Shown here in pieces: positions 1 to 8,745 of a stretch of DNA of 64,000 bases. Position numbers and translations under genes: made by a program. The notes under the pieces are model-generated. The model worked only from the letters and a program-made list of their open reading frames with translations. It did not search any database and was not told the DNA's origin. How positions within the stretch are numbered: the first letter of the stretch is position 1; the number at the start of each line of letters is the position of its first letter. Origin of the DNA: Prolixibacteraceae bacterium (GTDB lineage: Bacteria; Bacteroidota; Bacteroidia; Bacteroidales; Prolixibacteraceae); contig JANQHI010000037.1 in NCBI GenBank assembly GCA_028282705.1, positions 1-64,000 on the forward strand. Direction: 5' to 3'.

Positions 1-317
1 ATTGTTTCATGTGGGAGTGCACTCAAAAAAAAGGAATCGACTTTTGTATTGATTGTGCAGATTATCCATGTGCTGAATTAAAAGAGTTCCAATCAAGAAT
101 GCCCCACAGATTAGAAATGTGGAAAGACCTGGAAAAAATAAAAAAGATGGGCTGGGAAAAATGGTATTCATGTCAGCTTAAAAACTACGAATGCAATAGT
201 TGTAGGACACTGAATTCAGGATGGGATATAAAGTGCAGAAAATGTAGCAACGAACCAAGTTGTAGTTATGTTGAGAATAATCTATCAGGCATAAATCAAA
301 GAATATATAAAAAATGA
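1..317 (+). CDS. DUF3795-like Cys-rich protein, 5' truncated by window edge
   Basis: This is the C-terminal part of a small cysteine-rich protein of the DUF3795 type, which are presumed metal-binding and have no known function. The frame is open to the window edge. An in-frame TGT TTC (Cys-Phe) precedes the first ATG at 9, so the true start lies to the left. The visible part has the family pattern C..KKGIDFC..C..YPC followed by two further CxxC-like pairs (CNSC, CRKC). The stop overlaps the next gene's start by four bases (ATGA), so the two are probably co-translated. The family call rests on the cysteine spacing only. Confidence 0.65.
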   Translation, partial: CFMWECTQKKGIDFCIDCADYPCAELKEFQSRMPHRLEMWKDLEKIKKMGWEKWYSCQLKNYECNSCRTLNSGWDIKCRKCSNEPSCSYVENNLSGINQRIYKK

Positions 318-1108
318 ACGTTAATAATTGTACAAACCGACCATTAGTAGTGCCCTGTAGCCTGGATAGTTTCAATTATCAGATTGACACCTACATCGGA
401 TGTGAACATTACTGTTACTACTGCTATGCCCTGCAATATGCCGAAACGGATTGGGTTGAAGAGATTAAAATACATCGGGATATAGAGGAAAAGATATACA
501 AAGAATTGGAAAATATTCCTCCCCAAACCATTTACATGGGTTACCATTCCGACCCATATCAACCATTGGAATCTGAAATGCTTCAAACGAGAAAAGTATT
601 AGAAATACTGCATAAAAAAGGTTTTTCTGCCAGTATATTGACAAAATCGAATTTGGTAACAAGGGATATCGAAATCCTTAAAGAAATGCCGGAAGCCAAT
701 GTCAGTATTTCAGTTGCATTTGATGATGATGAGATTCGAAAGCATTTTGAAGCAAATACGATAAACACCAATGACAGAATCGATGCACTTCGTTTATGTA
801 AAGAAGCAGGAATCAAGACATCAGCAATGATTTGTCCGGTAATCCCGGAAATTACTAATACGGAAAAACTGGTATACAAACTAGCAAATATTGCGAACAA
901 AATCTGGGTATACGGAATAAGCATTAAAGATAATACGGATGAACACAGTCAGAACGTTAAAAATATCTTCAAACAGCATTTTCCTCAAAAACAAAGAGAA
1001 ATTGAATCCATAATTTTTTCCAACAACCATTCATATTGGTCAGTTCTTAGAAATAAACTTCTAACTATTAGAAACGATCAAAGCTTAGATTTAAGTATTC
1101 ATATATAA
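314..1108 (+). CDS. SPL-family radical SAM protein
   Basis: This is a 264-residue radical SAM protein of the spore-photoproduct-lyase-like group (COG1533). The [4Fe-4S]/SAM motif is C30-x3-C34-x2-C37 (GCEHYCYYCYA), followed by family-like stretches (YMGYHSDPYQPLE; ILTKSNLVTRDIEIL; the ..VSISVAFDDD.. strand; AMICPVIPEITN). Proteins of this group are often smaller than true SplB and lack a proven substrate, so DNA photoproduct repair should not be assumed. The start ATG overlaps the stop of the DUF3795 gene, which suggests one operon. The cysteine-rich neighbour could be a partner, but that is inference. Confidence 0.8.
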   Translation: MNVNNCTNRPLVVPCSLDSFNYQIDTYIGCEHYCYYCYALQYAETDWVEEIKIHRDIEEKIYKELENIPPQTIYMGYHSDPYQPLESEMLQTRKVLEILHKKGFSASILTKSNLVTRDIEILKEMPEANVSISVAFDDDEIRKHFEANTINTNDRIDALRLCKEAGIKTSAMICPVIPEITNTEKLVYKLANIANKIWVYGISIKDNTDEHSQNVKNIFKQHFPQKQREIESIIFSNNHSYWSVLRNKLLTIRNDQSLDLSIHI

Positions 1109-1120
1109 AACTAATCAACA

Positions 1121-1816
1121 ATGGAACAACAAAATTCATTTAGAAAAACAGTTGGGTGGCTGACAATAATATCAGCACCCTTTGCCTTTGCCAATTTTGC
1201 ATTAACAGGAATTGCCGGTGGCGGTGAACAGGACCTCTACAATTTTTTTAAAGTAGGAGAAAATGGAGGTAATATCATGAAATGGTCTTGGTTGGCGGAT
1301 ATGATGGGTTACTATCTATTATTGGTTCCGGCGATATTCCTTTTACACTATTGGTTAAAAAATAAGAATCCCTATTGGATAAGTATATTTACTTTTTGTG
1401 GATTAGCCTATATACTTGCAGGAAGTATAGGTGCAGCTATGCTGGCGAAAACCTGGCCAACCTTAATTTCAGGTTATGCTAATGCTGACGAGGGTGCAAA
1501 AGAAATGTATCGCATTGTATTCAACAATATTACAGAGATGGTGTATGGCGGAATATGGGGCTATCTGGAATTTTTACTTGCCGGAATATGGTGGATTGGA
1601 GTTGGTTTTATAATGAAATCTGAGCGTAAGCTATTGGGGATTGCAACAATGACTCTAGGTTTTTTCACCCTGGCAGCTACCTTGGGTGATGTATTCGAAC
1701 TGAAATTTATTGCACTCATCGGACTAATCGTCACCTTGCTATTTGCACCAATATGGGCTGCCTGGCTTGGTATGACTATTCTTAGAGGAAAAAACATTCA
1801 ATTGACCAATCTGTAA
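1121..1816 (+). CDS. multi-pass membrane protein (DUF4386-like)
   Basis: This 231-residue protein has about six hydrophobic segments (roughly residues 12-32, 58-80, 87-108, 142-165, 172-190 and 194-220) and no catalytic motif I can recognise. Overall length and layout resemble DUF4386-type integral membrane proteins of unknown function. It starts 12 bases after the radical SAM gene and is probably the third gene of that transcript. The aromatic-rich helices (WWIGVGF, MGYYLLLVP) fit an inner-membrane protein. No function can be proposed. Confidence 0.6.
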   Translation: MEQQNSFRKTVGWLTIISAPFAFANFALTGIAGGGEQDLYNFFKVGENGGNIMKWSWLADMMGYYLLLVPAIFLLHYWLKNKNPYWISIFTFCGLAYILAGSIGAAMLAKTWPTLISGYANADEGAKEMYRIVFNNITEMVYGGIWGYLEFLLAGIWWIGVGFIMKSERKLLGIATMTLGFFTLAATLGDVFELKFIALIGLIVTLLFAPIWAAWLGMTILRGKNIQLTNL

Positions 1817-1901
1817 CATATAGTATTTGAATTGAGGATAAAAATTTGACCTACAAAAAGATAAACATTAAATATTTCAATAATTATAAATAATTTTCAA
1901 A

Positions 1902-2114
1902 ATGATAATTTCAGTATTTAAAACATCAATCAAGGAGAAAGATATAATAGATCTATCTCCAGCGTTAAATAAACTTGAGGGTTTATCAAGGTGGAATACC
2001 GATTTAGAAGACTGTGACAATATTCTTCGAGTGGAGAGTCATTCAGATATAGTAGAAGAGATCATAAATATATTATCTACACAGGGACTTCAATGTGAAG
2101 AATTAGAAGATTAA
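1902..2114 (+). CDS. small 70-aa protein, HMA-like fold suspected
   Basis: This short acidic protein begins MIISVFKTSI and has a central DLEDCDNILRVES block. It resembles a group of about 70-residue Bacteroidota proteins that look like heavy-metal-associated (ferredoxin-fold) domains without the CxxC metal site. Only two cysteines occur (C38 and C65 approximately). The predicted beta-alpha-beta pattern and length fit a single small domain. The function is unknown. It ends directly against the remnant of an amidohydrolase in the same reading frame. Confidence 0.5.
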   Translation: MIISVFKTSIKEKDIIDLSPALNKLEGLSRWNTDLEDCDNILRVESHSDIVEEIINILSTQGLQCEELED

Positions 2115-2525
2115 TTTATACAACTTTATTCCGACATTGAGGCATTGACGATAATTGAATACAAGAAATAGCATCCAAAGCTAAAATTAATAATTGCTCA
2201 TTTATCCGGGTTAGAGCTATTTCCCCAGGGAATTTGCAAGAATGACAATTAATATTTTGATGTATCTCCAATTCAATTGACATCAGATTCTCGTTTTAAA
2301 AAAGCCATTACCTTTTATGGTACATCGAAACTTTTAATGGGTACCGACACTCCGTATGGAGCAAAAGATAATTTGCAAAAAAATATTGATAGAATTCAAA
2401 AACTGGAAATAGTAGAAGATGAGAAAAAGTTGATGTTTGGATTGAAAATGATTAATTACATTCAATTTGTTAAAAACATTGAAATTGAACCCCTTTATCG
2501 TATGGTTGGAGCTGATAAATTATAG
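2115..2525 (+). pseudogene. amidohydrolase (COG2159) remnant with in-frame stops
   Basis: Reading the frame straight through 2115-2525 gives a recognisable C-terminal half of a TIM-barrel metal-dependent hydrolase. It contains HPKLKLIIAHLSGLELF, then YFDVSPIQL, then FYGTSKLLMGTDTPYG (the metal-binding Asp strand) and a helical C-terminus. A TAG at 2169-2171 and a TAA at 2250-2252 interrupt it. The N-terminal 150 or so residues that an intact member would carry are absent, because the frame begins at the stop of the preceding gene. A short open frame from 2277 (82 residues) is therefore only the tail of a dead gene. Confidence 0.75.
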
Positions 2526-2954
2526 ATGACTCCCTTTGCTTCAGGGCACATTGGCAAAACCCACAACGCCAAAGAGCCTTTTTGCCTGCCCCACTCAAAC
2601 CCTGGGCTGAGAGTCAGTGCAAACTTGATGGATAAACAGATTGAGGATAATCGCCAGTGCCTAACGGGCAGTCATAAAACATAGCGCGGAAAGTGGTATC
2701 TTTGAGCAACATAATATTTAATCAATAACAGCCATGGTCTGATAATTCTTTGCTTCGAAGTGCACTACGTTTCATACCGCCAAGCCAATATGGAGAATTT
2801 GGAATATGCCCAAAAGGATGGCAAAAAAATGTTATTAAAACTCAAATGGTATGAATCTTATATCCCTGTTTCAGGAAAATATTTACATGCCTTTACAGAG
2901 TTGTTCATCCGTTAAAAACAGTTTATCCCAAAATAGGTTAACTCACCCCTTTTT
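2526..2954. other. gene-free stretch; GC-richer 2530-2700, possible integron-type remnant
   Basis: No coding region is supported here. The first 170 bases are clearly richer in G+C than the flanks and hold ATTGGCAAAACCCACAACGCC near 2552 and TGCCTAACGGGCA near 2659. GCCTAAC fits the RYYYAAC half of an integron attC site, but no convincing partner GTTRRRY core at the right distance was found. After 2700 the sequence returns to ordinary AT-rich DNA with no recognised signal. Confidence 0.3.
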
Positions 2955-2986
2955 TTTGGATTTATTTAAAAAGGATTACATCTTTG
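2955..2986 (+). promoter_or_regulatory. candidate Bacteroidota promoter for small secreted protein
   Basis: TTTG at 2955-2958 is followed after 20 bases by CATCTTTG at 2979-2986. This is one mismatch from the Bacteroidota -7 consensus TAnnTTTG, with the usual -33/-7 spacing. The inferred transcript start near 2993 lies just upstream of the ATG at 3016 and supports that start over the open frame beginning at 2851. Confidence 0.4.
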
Positions 2987-3015
2987 GTATAATTAAATTT
3001 TTAAAACAAAATCAA

Positions 3016-3384
3016 ATGAAAAAATTATTCTTATTTGTCCTGTTTTCAGGGATCATATCACTAGCTGTTAGTGCTACAGTTTCTAAAAATAACAAAGCTA
3101 TAATTGGAGAATGGAAGTATGAGGTGCAACAGGCACCATATGGTTACCAGAAGGGGGTAATTGCAATTTCAGAAAAAGAGGGCAAGCTGGTTGGTGAAGT
3201 GAAGTTTGAAGATGGGTACAAAATAGCTTTAAAAACAGTGTCTTATGAAAAAGGAGAACTAAAAGTGGGGTTGTACATTGACTATGAGTATATTGAAATT
3301 AAAGCCAAAGTTGATGGTAAAAAAATGAAAGGGACTGTCAGTTCTCCAGAGGGTCCTTTGTCTCTGGAAGCAGAAAAGAAATAA
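3016..3384 (+). CDS. small secreted protein, lipocalin-like beta-rich
   Basis: This is a 122-residue exported protein. The ATG at 3016 is chosen because it opens directly into a signal peptide (MKKLFLFVLFSGIISLAVSA), whereas the frame extended to 2851 encodes an unconvincing leader. The mature part is about 100 residues of alternating short beta strands (GEWKYEV, GKLVGEVKFEDGYKIALK, MKGTVSSPEG), reminiscent of small lipocalin-like or META-like secreted domains common in Bacteroidota. Function is unknown. It ends at a bidirectional terminator shared with the convergent M48 protease. Confidence 0.65.
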   Translation: MKKLFLFVLFSGIISLAVSATVSKNNKAIIGEWKYEVQQAPYGYQKGVIAISEKEGKLVGEVKFEDGYKIALKTVSYEKGELKVGLYIDYEYIEIKAKVDGKKMKGTVSSPEGPLSLEAEKK

Positions 3385-3394
3385 GCTATTAAAG

Positions 3395-3427
3395 AAAATC
3401 CTGCCTTTGAAAGGGACAGGATTTTTT
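3395..3427. terminator. bidirectional rho-independent terminator
   Basis: The inverted arms AAAATCCTG (3395-3403) and CAGGATTTT (3417-3425) are flanked by A-rich and T-rich runs. The hairpin sits between two convergent genes that end at 3384 and 3435. Confidence 0.75.
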
Positions 3428-3434
3428 GGATACT

Positions 3435-4898
3435 TCAATCTATTATTTTAATCCTTTGCCCTGATTTTACTTTGTCTGAAAGTTCCATATTATTTAATAG
3501 GGCAAGGTTATTCATCTCGCCTTGTTTCACGCCATAGTACCTGAATGCATCAGCAAGAGTACCAGCTCTTTTTACCTGTTTTACTGTGATCTTTTGTGGC
3601 TCAACATTTATTTTTGCAGGGTTGGTAAGCCTATTAAAATTTGCCATGGTTAATTCAAAATTCCTGGCATTCCTGCCAAAGTCTTCTTCAAGGGCTACCC
3701 CATGAAATACATAAATAGCACTATTGTACTCAATAAAATAAGATATTACTTTGATGGTTTTTGTCTGCCCTGTTTGCTGGTCCTGGTTAGTTTGTTTTGA
3801 GTCAACAATTATTGTGGGCAATCCATTTACTGATGCTTTCCTGGAGTTTACCACTTCAAGTTTAAGTTTTTCAATGGTACTTGTTGCAGCCTGTTCCAAT
3901 GTTTTTTGCTGTGATAAAGATAACACCATCAGGGCTTTCTGGTCTTCGGGGACCATTTGTACCTGCATAGGCGAATTTATTAGTTTCCACCCAGAAGGAA
4001 TTGGATACATAAACCTCATTTCAGGGTGGTAGAATGTGTTTCCTTCAACATATCCCTGGCGTGGGTCTTCACCATAAACAATGCCATCAATTAACTTCAA
4101 ATAACTGCCTGTATTTACTTTGTAGCTAGCCAGTTTAAGGCTATCCTGCCACTCATCAGCTTTTCTTTTTACAGCATTATACCTGTCTCCTGGGTCAGGG
4201 TGGGTTGACATGAAAGTGGGTACACCTGCATGGCTACTACCCATTTGCATTTTTTTAAGGACGTTAAAAAATTCTGCCATTTCATGGGCATCATACCCAA
4301 TTTTTGAGGAATATTCAACCCCCAGCCTATCAGCTTCACGTTCGTTTTCGCGGCTAAATGAAAGGAACAGCAGTTGCATACCTTGCATGGCTTCATTGGC
4401 AAATTGGGCAAAGTCTTTGGAGATCATTAACCCACCAATCAGTGCAATCTGGGCAACAGTTTGTTTAGCCTGGTTAACTACAGTGTGGCGTGCAGTAATA
4501 TGTCCCATTTCGTGGGCAAGCACCCCCATCATCTCTGCTTCATTATTGAATTGTGCTAAAATCCCCCTGGTAAAATAGATATACCCTCCAGGCACTGCAA
4601 ATGCATTAATCACAGGAGAATCCAGGACTTTGACATGGTATTTTAAATGTGGCCTATGAGAAATTTTTCCCATTTCATCAGCTTTAGCTGAAAGGAAGTT
4701 CACTAATGCTTCATTTTCATATAACCCAAAGGTGGCAACCACCTGGGGGTCATAGTTTTTACCCAAGGCAATTTCCTGCTCTTCTGACATAAACACCAGT
4801 TGTTTCTTCCCTGTTACTGGGTTTATGGCACATCCAGGAACTAATACAACTAATCCAATCAATATTATTGCTGATAAAAGTACTTTCAATATTTTCAT
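3435..4898 (-). CDS. M48-family periplasmic metalloprotease lipoprotein (BepA-like)
   Basis: This 487-residue zinc protease has an SPII leader with Cys23 (LVVLVPGC). The HExxH zinc motif HEMGH is at residues 129-133, and the ENEREADRLG stretch near 184-193 carries the third ligand region of M48 enzymes. A C-terminal segment (ITVKQVKRAGTLADAFRYYG...) resembles a LysM or M48 accessory domain. By family it degrades or chaperones misfolded envelope proteins. An in-frame codon seven residues upstream exists, but the ATG at 4898 begins exactly at the signal peptide. It lies downstream of the Gfo/Idh gene, separated by a terminator, so it is probably transcribed alone. Confidence 0.85.
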   Translation of the reverse strand: MKILKVLLSAIILIGLVVLVPGCAINPVTGKKQLVFMSEEQEIALGKNYDPQVVATFGLYENEALVNFLSAKADEMGKISHRPHLKYHVKVLDSPVINAFAVPGGYIYFTRGILAQFNNEAEMMGVLAHEMGHITARHTVVNQAKQTVAQIALIGGLMISKDFAQFANEAMQGMQLLFLSFSRENEREADRLGVEYSSKIGYDAHEMAEFFNVLKKMQMGSSHAGVPTFMSTHPDPGDRYNAVKRKADEWQDSLKLASYKVNTGSYLKLIDGIVYGEDPRQGYVEGNTFYHPEMRFMYPIPSGWKLINSPMQVQMVPEDQKALMVLSLSQQKTLEQAATSTIEKLKLEVVNSRKASVNGLPTIIVDSKQTNQDQQTGQTKTIKVISYFIEYNSAIYVFHGVALEEDFGRNARNFELTMANFNRLTNPAKINVEPQKITVKQVKRAGTLADAFRYYGVKQGEMNNLALLNNMELSDKVKSGQRIKIID

Positions 4899-4981
4899 AA
4901 GGTTACCTTTTAATATCACTTCAATATAAATAAAAACTAGGATAAATAGTTTTGGTAAAGGTGAAATTTTTAATAAAAAAA

Positions 4982-5002
4982 GCTGCCTAATTTTTAGGCA
5001 GC
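4982..5002 (-). terminator. rho-independent terminator of Gfo/Idh gene
   Basis: GCTGCCTAA and TTAGGCAGC form a 9-bp stem with a TTT loop. On the minus strand it is followed by seven Ts. Confidence 0.8.
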
Positions 5003-5073
5003 CCTTATCTTTTCTTGGATTAGATGGGTTAGAGGCCAGTTCTTAAAAAAGAGAATAGCCTTTTATTTTTTAA

Positions 5074-6480
5074 TTAATCCATTGCAGCTTTCATTCCTTC
5101 TGTGGTAGTGTAATATTTTACAATCATATTAGGGACTTCCCATTCTGGTAGCCTTCCCCATTTCAGGTAACGCAAATATTTTTCTGTTACCTGGGCAAAA
5201 TGTGCCTCATGCCCAACTTTGTATTTTGCAGGTATGTCAACAGTCCATAATTTATCACCCAATTTCAACATTTTTATGCCAGGGTACATAACAGCCAGAT
5301 CCTGGTTGATCGCTTTTGAGAGACCTCCCTCAAAAGTTTCCAGCCCTTCATCAATGGTTGCTTCAATATAGATGGTTGGCTTGTATCCTTCTTCTTCACC
5401 CTGCTTAATAATAAGGTTACAAATGGAGCCACGCATAATTGAATAGTGGGTATCTCCTGCTCCCTCAGGCGCTTCATAATTCCAGATAACTGAAGTTTTT
5501 GCATAAACCCCTTTTAGTTTATACACAATCTCGCCATTGCTATACACTTTCAATGCATCCCCGTCAACATATTTGCCCAAATATTCAGGGTATGTGCCTA
5601 ATTGGGTTACACGTGAAAACATTTCTGGGGTCATATCAGTAGTCCAGCGTTTTGCCCCAACAATTTCCACATCTTCTTTGCTTAAGATTGCTTCAGGGAA
5701 AGCTTCCCACTGGATAAGGTCAACCAGGTGTGTGGTTACATCAACAATACCTTCTCCCTGTTGGTCTACATCAAAAAACCATGCCGGGCGTTTAATGGGG
5801 TTGCCTGAAACATATTTGAAAAAGTGGTGTACACTTTCTTTTGTGATGGCTGGCTTTTCAGCTGTCCCTGTTTGCAGTTCACCAAACACTTCAGGGATTT
5901 TTGAAAGTTCACGTTGCAAGATGGTGGTGATTTCATGCCTTTCAGTCATAATATCATACAATAAAACACCATTTTCCTCGGCAACTTTGAAAGCTTCTTC
6001 CAGCTTGGGAAAATTATCTGGGGTAATCACCATAGGCTTGTCAGCCAGTACATTAATGCCAGCTTTAACAGAATTCAGGATATAATCTGTTTTTTTTGCA
6101 TTATTCCCGGCAGTTACCATTACATTCCCTGGTTTTTCAGCAACCATTTTATCAAAGAAATCATTTCCAGTATATACAACTTCTTCCCAACTGGTTGGGT
6201 TTTCAGCCCTGGTATTGAAGTTTTCAATTCGTTTCAAGTGGTCTTTAACATCTGCACCTTCAGGTGCATAAACATATACAGTTGGGTCAACCTGTTCATA
6301 CATTCCTTTTTGTACAAGGGCAGCATGGAAATGCCCTGGGTCCAGGGTCATAAGTTTTACTTCACTTTTTGCTCCAGTAAAAGCTTTTTGTTTGTTTTCT
6401 GTTTGTGTTTTTTTACTTCCCACATTACAAGCAGATAAGATAAGTGTTAATGCAATAAAGAGGACAGTTTTTTTTCTCAT
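5074..6480 (-). CDS. Gfo/Idh/MocA-family oxidoreductase, lipoprotein
   Basis: This is a 468-residue predicted NAD(P)-dependent sugar or polyol oxidoreductase anchored as a lipoprotein (lipobox before Cys18, LILSACN). The Rossmann part includes VMVTAGNNAKK and the family motif ADKPM with Lys148 (the EKP equivalent). The C-terminal half matches the 'putative oxidoreductase C-terminal' extension found in Bacteroidota members. The ATG at 6480 was chosen because it starts the signal peptide; the 22-residue upstream extension has no leader character. The substrate is unknown. Export outside the cytoplasm is typical of Bacteroidota glycan-related Gfo/Idh proteins, but no SusC/D or glycosidase gene is adjacent. 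Confidence 0.75.
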   Translation of the reverse strand: MRKKTVLFIALTLILSACNVGSKKTQTENKQKAFTGAKSEVKLMTLDPGHFHAALVQKGMYEQVDPTVYVYAPEGADVKDHLKRIENFNTRAENPTSWEEVVYTGNDFFDKMVAEKPGNVMVTAGNNAKKTDYILNSVKAGINVLADKPMVITPDNFPKLEEAFKVAEENGVLLYDIMTERHEITTILQRELSKIPEVFGELQTGTAEKPAITKESVHHFFKYVSGNPIKRPAWFFDVDQQGEGIVDVTTHLVDLIQWEAFPEAILSKEDVEIVGAKRWTTDMTPEMFSRVTQLGTYPEYLGKYVDGDALKVYSNGEIVYKLKGVYAKTSVIWNYEAPEGAGDTHYSIMRGSICNLIIKQGEEEGYKPTIYIEATIDEGLETFEGGLSKAINQDLAVMYPGIKMLKLGDKLWTVDIPAKYKVGHEAHFAQVTEKYLRYLKWGRLPEWEVPNMIVKYYTTTEGMKAAMD

Positions 6481-6599
6481 AAGGTTCAATTTAAAGTTTC
6501 CGTTAGCGCACACAAAGTTACAACTTTTATAGTTGCAGGCAATCAATGTATGCGGAAATTGGGTTTGAAATTATGTAAAACCTGTTGTTTTAGAAGGAA

Positions 6600-7430
6600 T
6601 TATAAATTGGCTTCCCTTAAAAGTTGCCCCATCTCAGATTGCACTTCTTGTGCAGCAGCTTTTGCCTTTTCAGCAAAGTCTACATCTTTTGATGCATAAA
6701 TAATCCCTCTTGATGAATTTACCAGAAGCCCACATTTGCTGTTCATCCCATTTTGGGCAACTTCCTGCAAACTGCCTCCCTGTGCTCCCACACCAGGCAC
6801 CAGCAGGAAATGGTCAGGTACTATTTCCCTTATCTCTTTCAGTTTTTCAGCTTTTGTAGCTCCCACCACATACATCATATTTTCGGTAGTTCCCCATTCC
6901 TGGGAAGTCTTCAAAACAGATTCAAAAAGCTGGTTGCCTGATTGCCCATCTTTTAGGAACTGGAAATCAGCTGCACCCTTATTTGAAGTCAAGGTCAATA
7001 AAATAATCCATTTTCCCAAATAGGTCATAAAAGGCTTAACTGAGTCTTCTCCCATATAAGGGGCAACAGTTACAGCATCAAAATTAAGGTGTTCAAAAAA
7101 TGCACGTGCATACAGGTTTGATGTATTGCCAATATCCCCACGTTTTGCATCAGCAATAAGAAATATTTCAGGATATTTTGACCTTACATACATTACTGTT
7201 TTTTCAAGGCTTTCCCACCCTTTTGCCCCCAGGCTTTCGTAAAATGCCAGATTGGGTTTATATGCTACACAATATTCCCGGGTGGCATCAATAATTTCTT
7301 TATTGAACGTAAATATTGGGTCTGATGTGTCAAGCAAGTGTGCAGGGATTCTTTGGATATCAGTATCAAGGCCAACACAAAGGAATGACCTTTTCTTTTT
7401 TATCTGTTCAAATAATTGTTGTTGGTTCAT
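6600..7430 (-). CDS. pyrF: orotidine 5'-phosphate decarboxylase (type 2)
   Basis: This 276-residue enzyme converts OMP to UMP in pyrimidine synthesis. The catalytic block [10 protein letters not shown] lies at residues 94-103 (Lys96, with the D..K..D charge network), Lys58 is in AYKPN, and the phosphate-binding tail VPGVGAQGG is present. The length and the [11 protein letters not shown] variant fit the longer type 2 PyrF class. It follows prfA on the same strand after 214 bases of non-coding DNA. Confidence 0.95.
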   Translation of the reverse strand: MNQQQLFEQIKKKRSFLCVGLDTDIQRIPAHLLDTSDPIFTFNKEIIDATREYCVAYKPNLAFYESLGAKGWESLEKTVMYVRSKYPEIFLIADAKRGDIGNTSNLYARAFFEHLNFDAVTVAPYMGEDSVKPFMTYLGKWIILLTLTSNKGAADFQFLKDGQSGNQLFESVLKTSQEWGTTENMMYVVGATKAEKLKEIREIVPDHFLLVPGVGAQGGSLQEVAQNGMNSKCGLLVNSSRGIIYASKDVDFAEKAKAAAQEVQSEMGQLLREANL

Positions 7431-7644
7431 TTTTAAAGCCCCTTTTTAATTCCCCCAAAGGGAAATTTATAGTTTGTTCTAATTTTGTATTTATTTGAAA
7501 TTATATTTATTTGTTAGAATCATTTGGTAAATGAAAGGTTTTGCCCTTTTCCTAACTGTATTCAATCTATATTGCTGATCTCGAAAGTCACTTTATTTTT
7601 TCTAACTCCCTTCCCTTTTGTGAAAGGTTGGGGATGGGGCTCTT

Positions 7645-8730
7645 TTAAATCTCAGCCTCCTTTAGCTTTTCTGCATTTTCTTCAATCATCAACTTTTCAA
7701 TAACCTCATCAATATCTCCATTAATAATAGCTTGCAAATTGTATAGTGTAAGATTGATCCTGTGGTCAGTAACCCTTCCCTGTGGCCAGTTATAGGTACG
7801 GATTTTTGCAGACCTATCACCTGTTGAAACCATGGTTTTCCTTTTGGTTGAAATTTCATCAATGTATTTCTGGTACTCCATGTTATAAGTTCGTGTCCTC
7901 AATTCGGCCATTGCCTTTGCCAGGTTTTTCAATTGTGATTTTTCATCCTGGCAGGTAACTACAATACCAGTTGGGATATGTGTTAACCTGATTGCTGAAT
8001 AGGTAGTATTTACTGATTGCCCACCTGGTCCTGATGAGCAGTAGGTATCTTTCCTAATATCACTTTCCTTTAGTTCAATATCAAATTCTTCAGCTTCAGG
8101 CAGCACTGCTACTGTAGCAGCTGATGTATGCACCCTTCCCTGTGTTTCTGTCTGGGGAACCCTTTGTACCCTGTGTACACCAGACTCATATTTCATGGTG
8201 CCATACACATTTTGCCCAGTTATTTTTGCTACTATTTCTTTATACCCACCAGCAGTGCCTTCATTTACATTGGTAATTTCAAGGCGCCAACCTTTTTTCT
8301 CACAATATTTGGTGTACATCCTGAACAGGTCACCTGCAAATATGCTGGCTTCATCACCTCCAGTACCTGCACGAATTTCCAGGATGGCATTTTTTGAATC
8401 TTCAGGGTCAGCAGGAACCAGTAAAAGCTTGATCTCGTTTTCCTTTTCAGGGATCAGTTTTTCGGCTATTTCCATTTCTTCACGTGCCATTTCCCTTAAT
8501 TCTTCATCAGTTTCTTCTGCCAGTATCTCTTTCCCTGAATCAATATTGTCAAGAAGGTTTTTAAAATCCTTAAACGCTTTGATGAGCTCTTCCAACCTTT
8601 TGTATTCCTGGTTTAATTTCACGTAACGTTTCATATCTGCAATTACAGCAGGGTCTGAAATCTGTTGGCTAACCTCATCAAACCTGTGTTTTATGGATTC
8701 AAATTTTTCTAATAATGAATGTGATGCCAT
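7645..8730 (-). CDS. prfA: peptide chain release factor 1
   Basis: The 361-residue class I release factor carries the stop-codon reading tripeptide region PQT (residues 192-194, in RVPQTETQGRVHTSA) that marks RF1 rather than RF2. The catalytic GGQ motif is at residues 236-238 (SSGPGGQSVN). RF1 terminates translation at UAA and UAG. It starts only 15 bases downstream of the PurM-like gene, a gene pairing I associate with Bacteroidota, and is probably co-transcribed with it. Confidence 0.97.
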   Translation of the reverse strand: MASHSLLEKFESIKHRFDEVSQQISDPAVIADMKRYVKLNQEYKRLEELIKAFKDFKNLLDNIDSGKEILAEETDEELREMAREEMEIAEKLIPEKENEIKLLLVPADPEDSKNAILEIRAGTGGDEASIFAGDLFRMYTKYCEKKGWRLEITNVNEGTAGGYKEIVAKITGQNVYGTMKYESGVHRVQRVPQTETQGRVHTSAATVAVLPEAEEFDIELKESDIRKDTYCSSGPGGQSVNTTYSAIRLTHIPTGIVVTCQDEKSQLKNLAKAMAELRTRTYNMEYQKYIDEISTKRKTMVSTGDRSAKIRTYNWPQGRVTDHRINLTLYNLQAIINGDIDEVIEKLMIEENAEKLKEAEI

Positions 8731-8745
8731 TTCCTTGTTTTCTTA

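Noticed and set aside
2277-2525. 82-residue open frame from TTG
   Set aside because: It is the 3' end of a disrupted amidohydrolase, continuous in frame with conserved sequence upstream of two stops.
2851-3015. N-terminal extension of the small secreted protein
   Set aside because: The extension hides the signal peptide and overlaps a promoter-like element; ATG at 3016 is better.
5537-6085. 182-codon frame opposite the Gfo/Idh gene
   Set aside because: Antisense shadow of a well-supported gene; the translation is low-complexity Ser/Thr/Pro with no family likeness.
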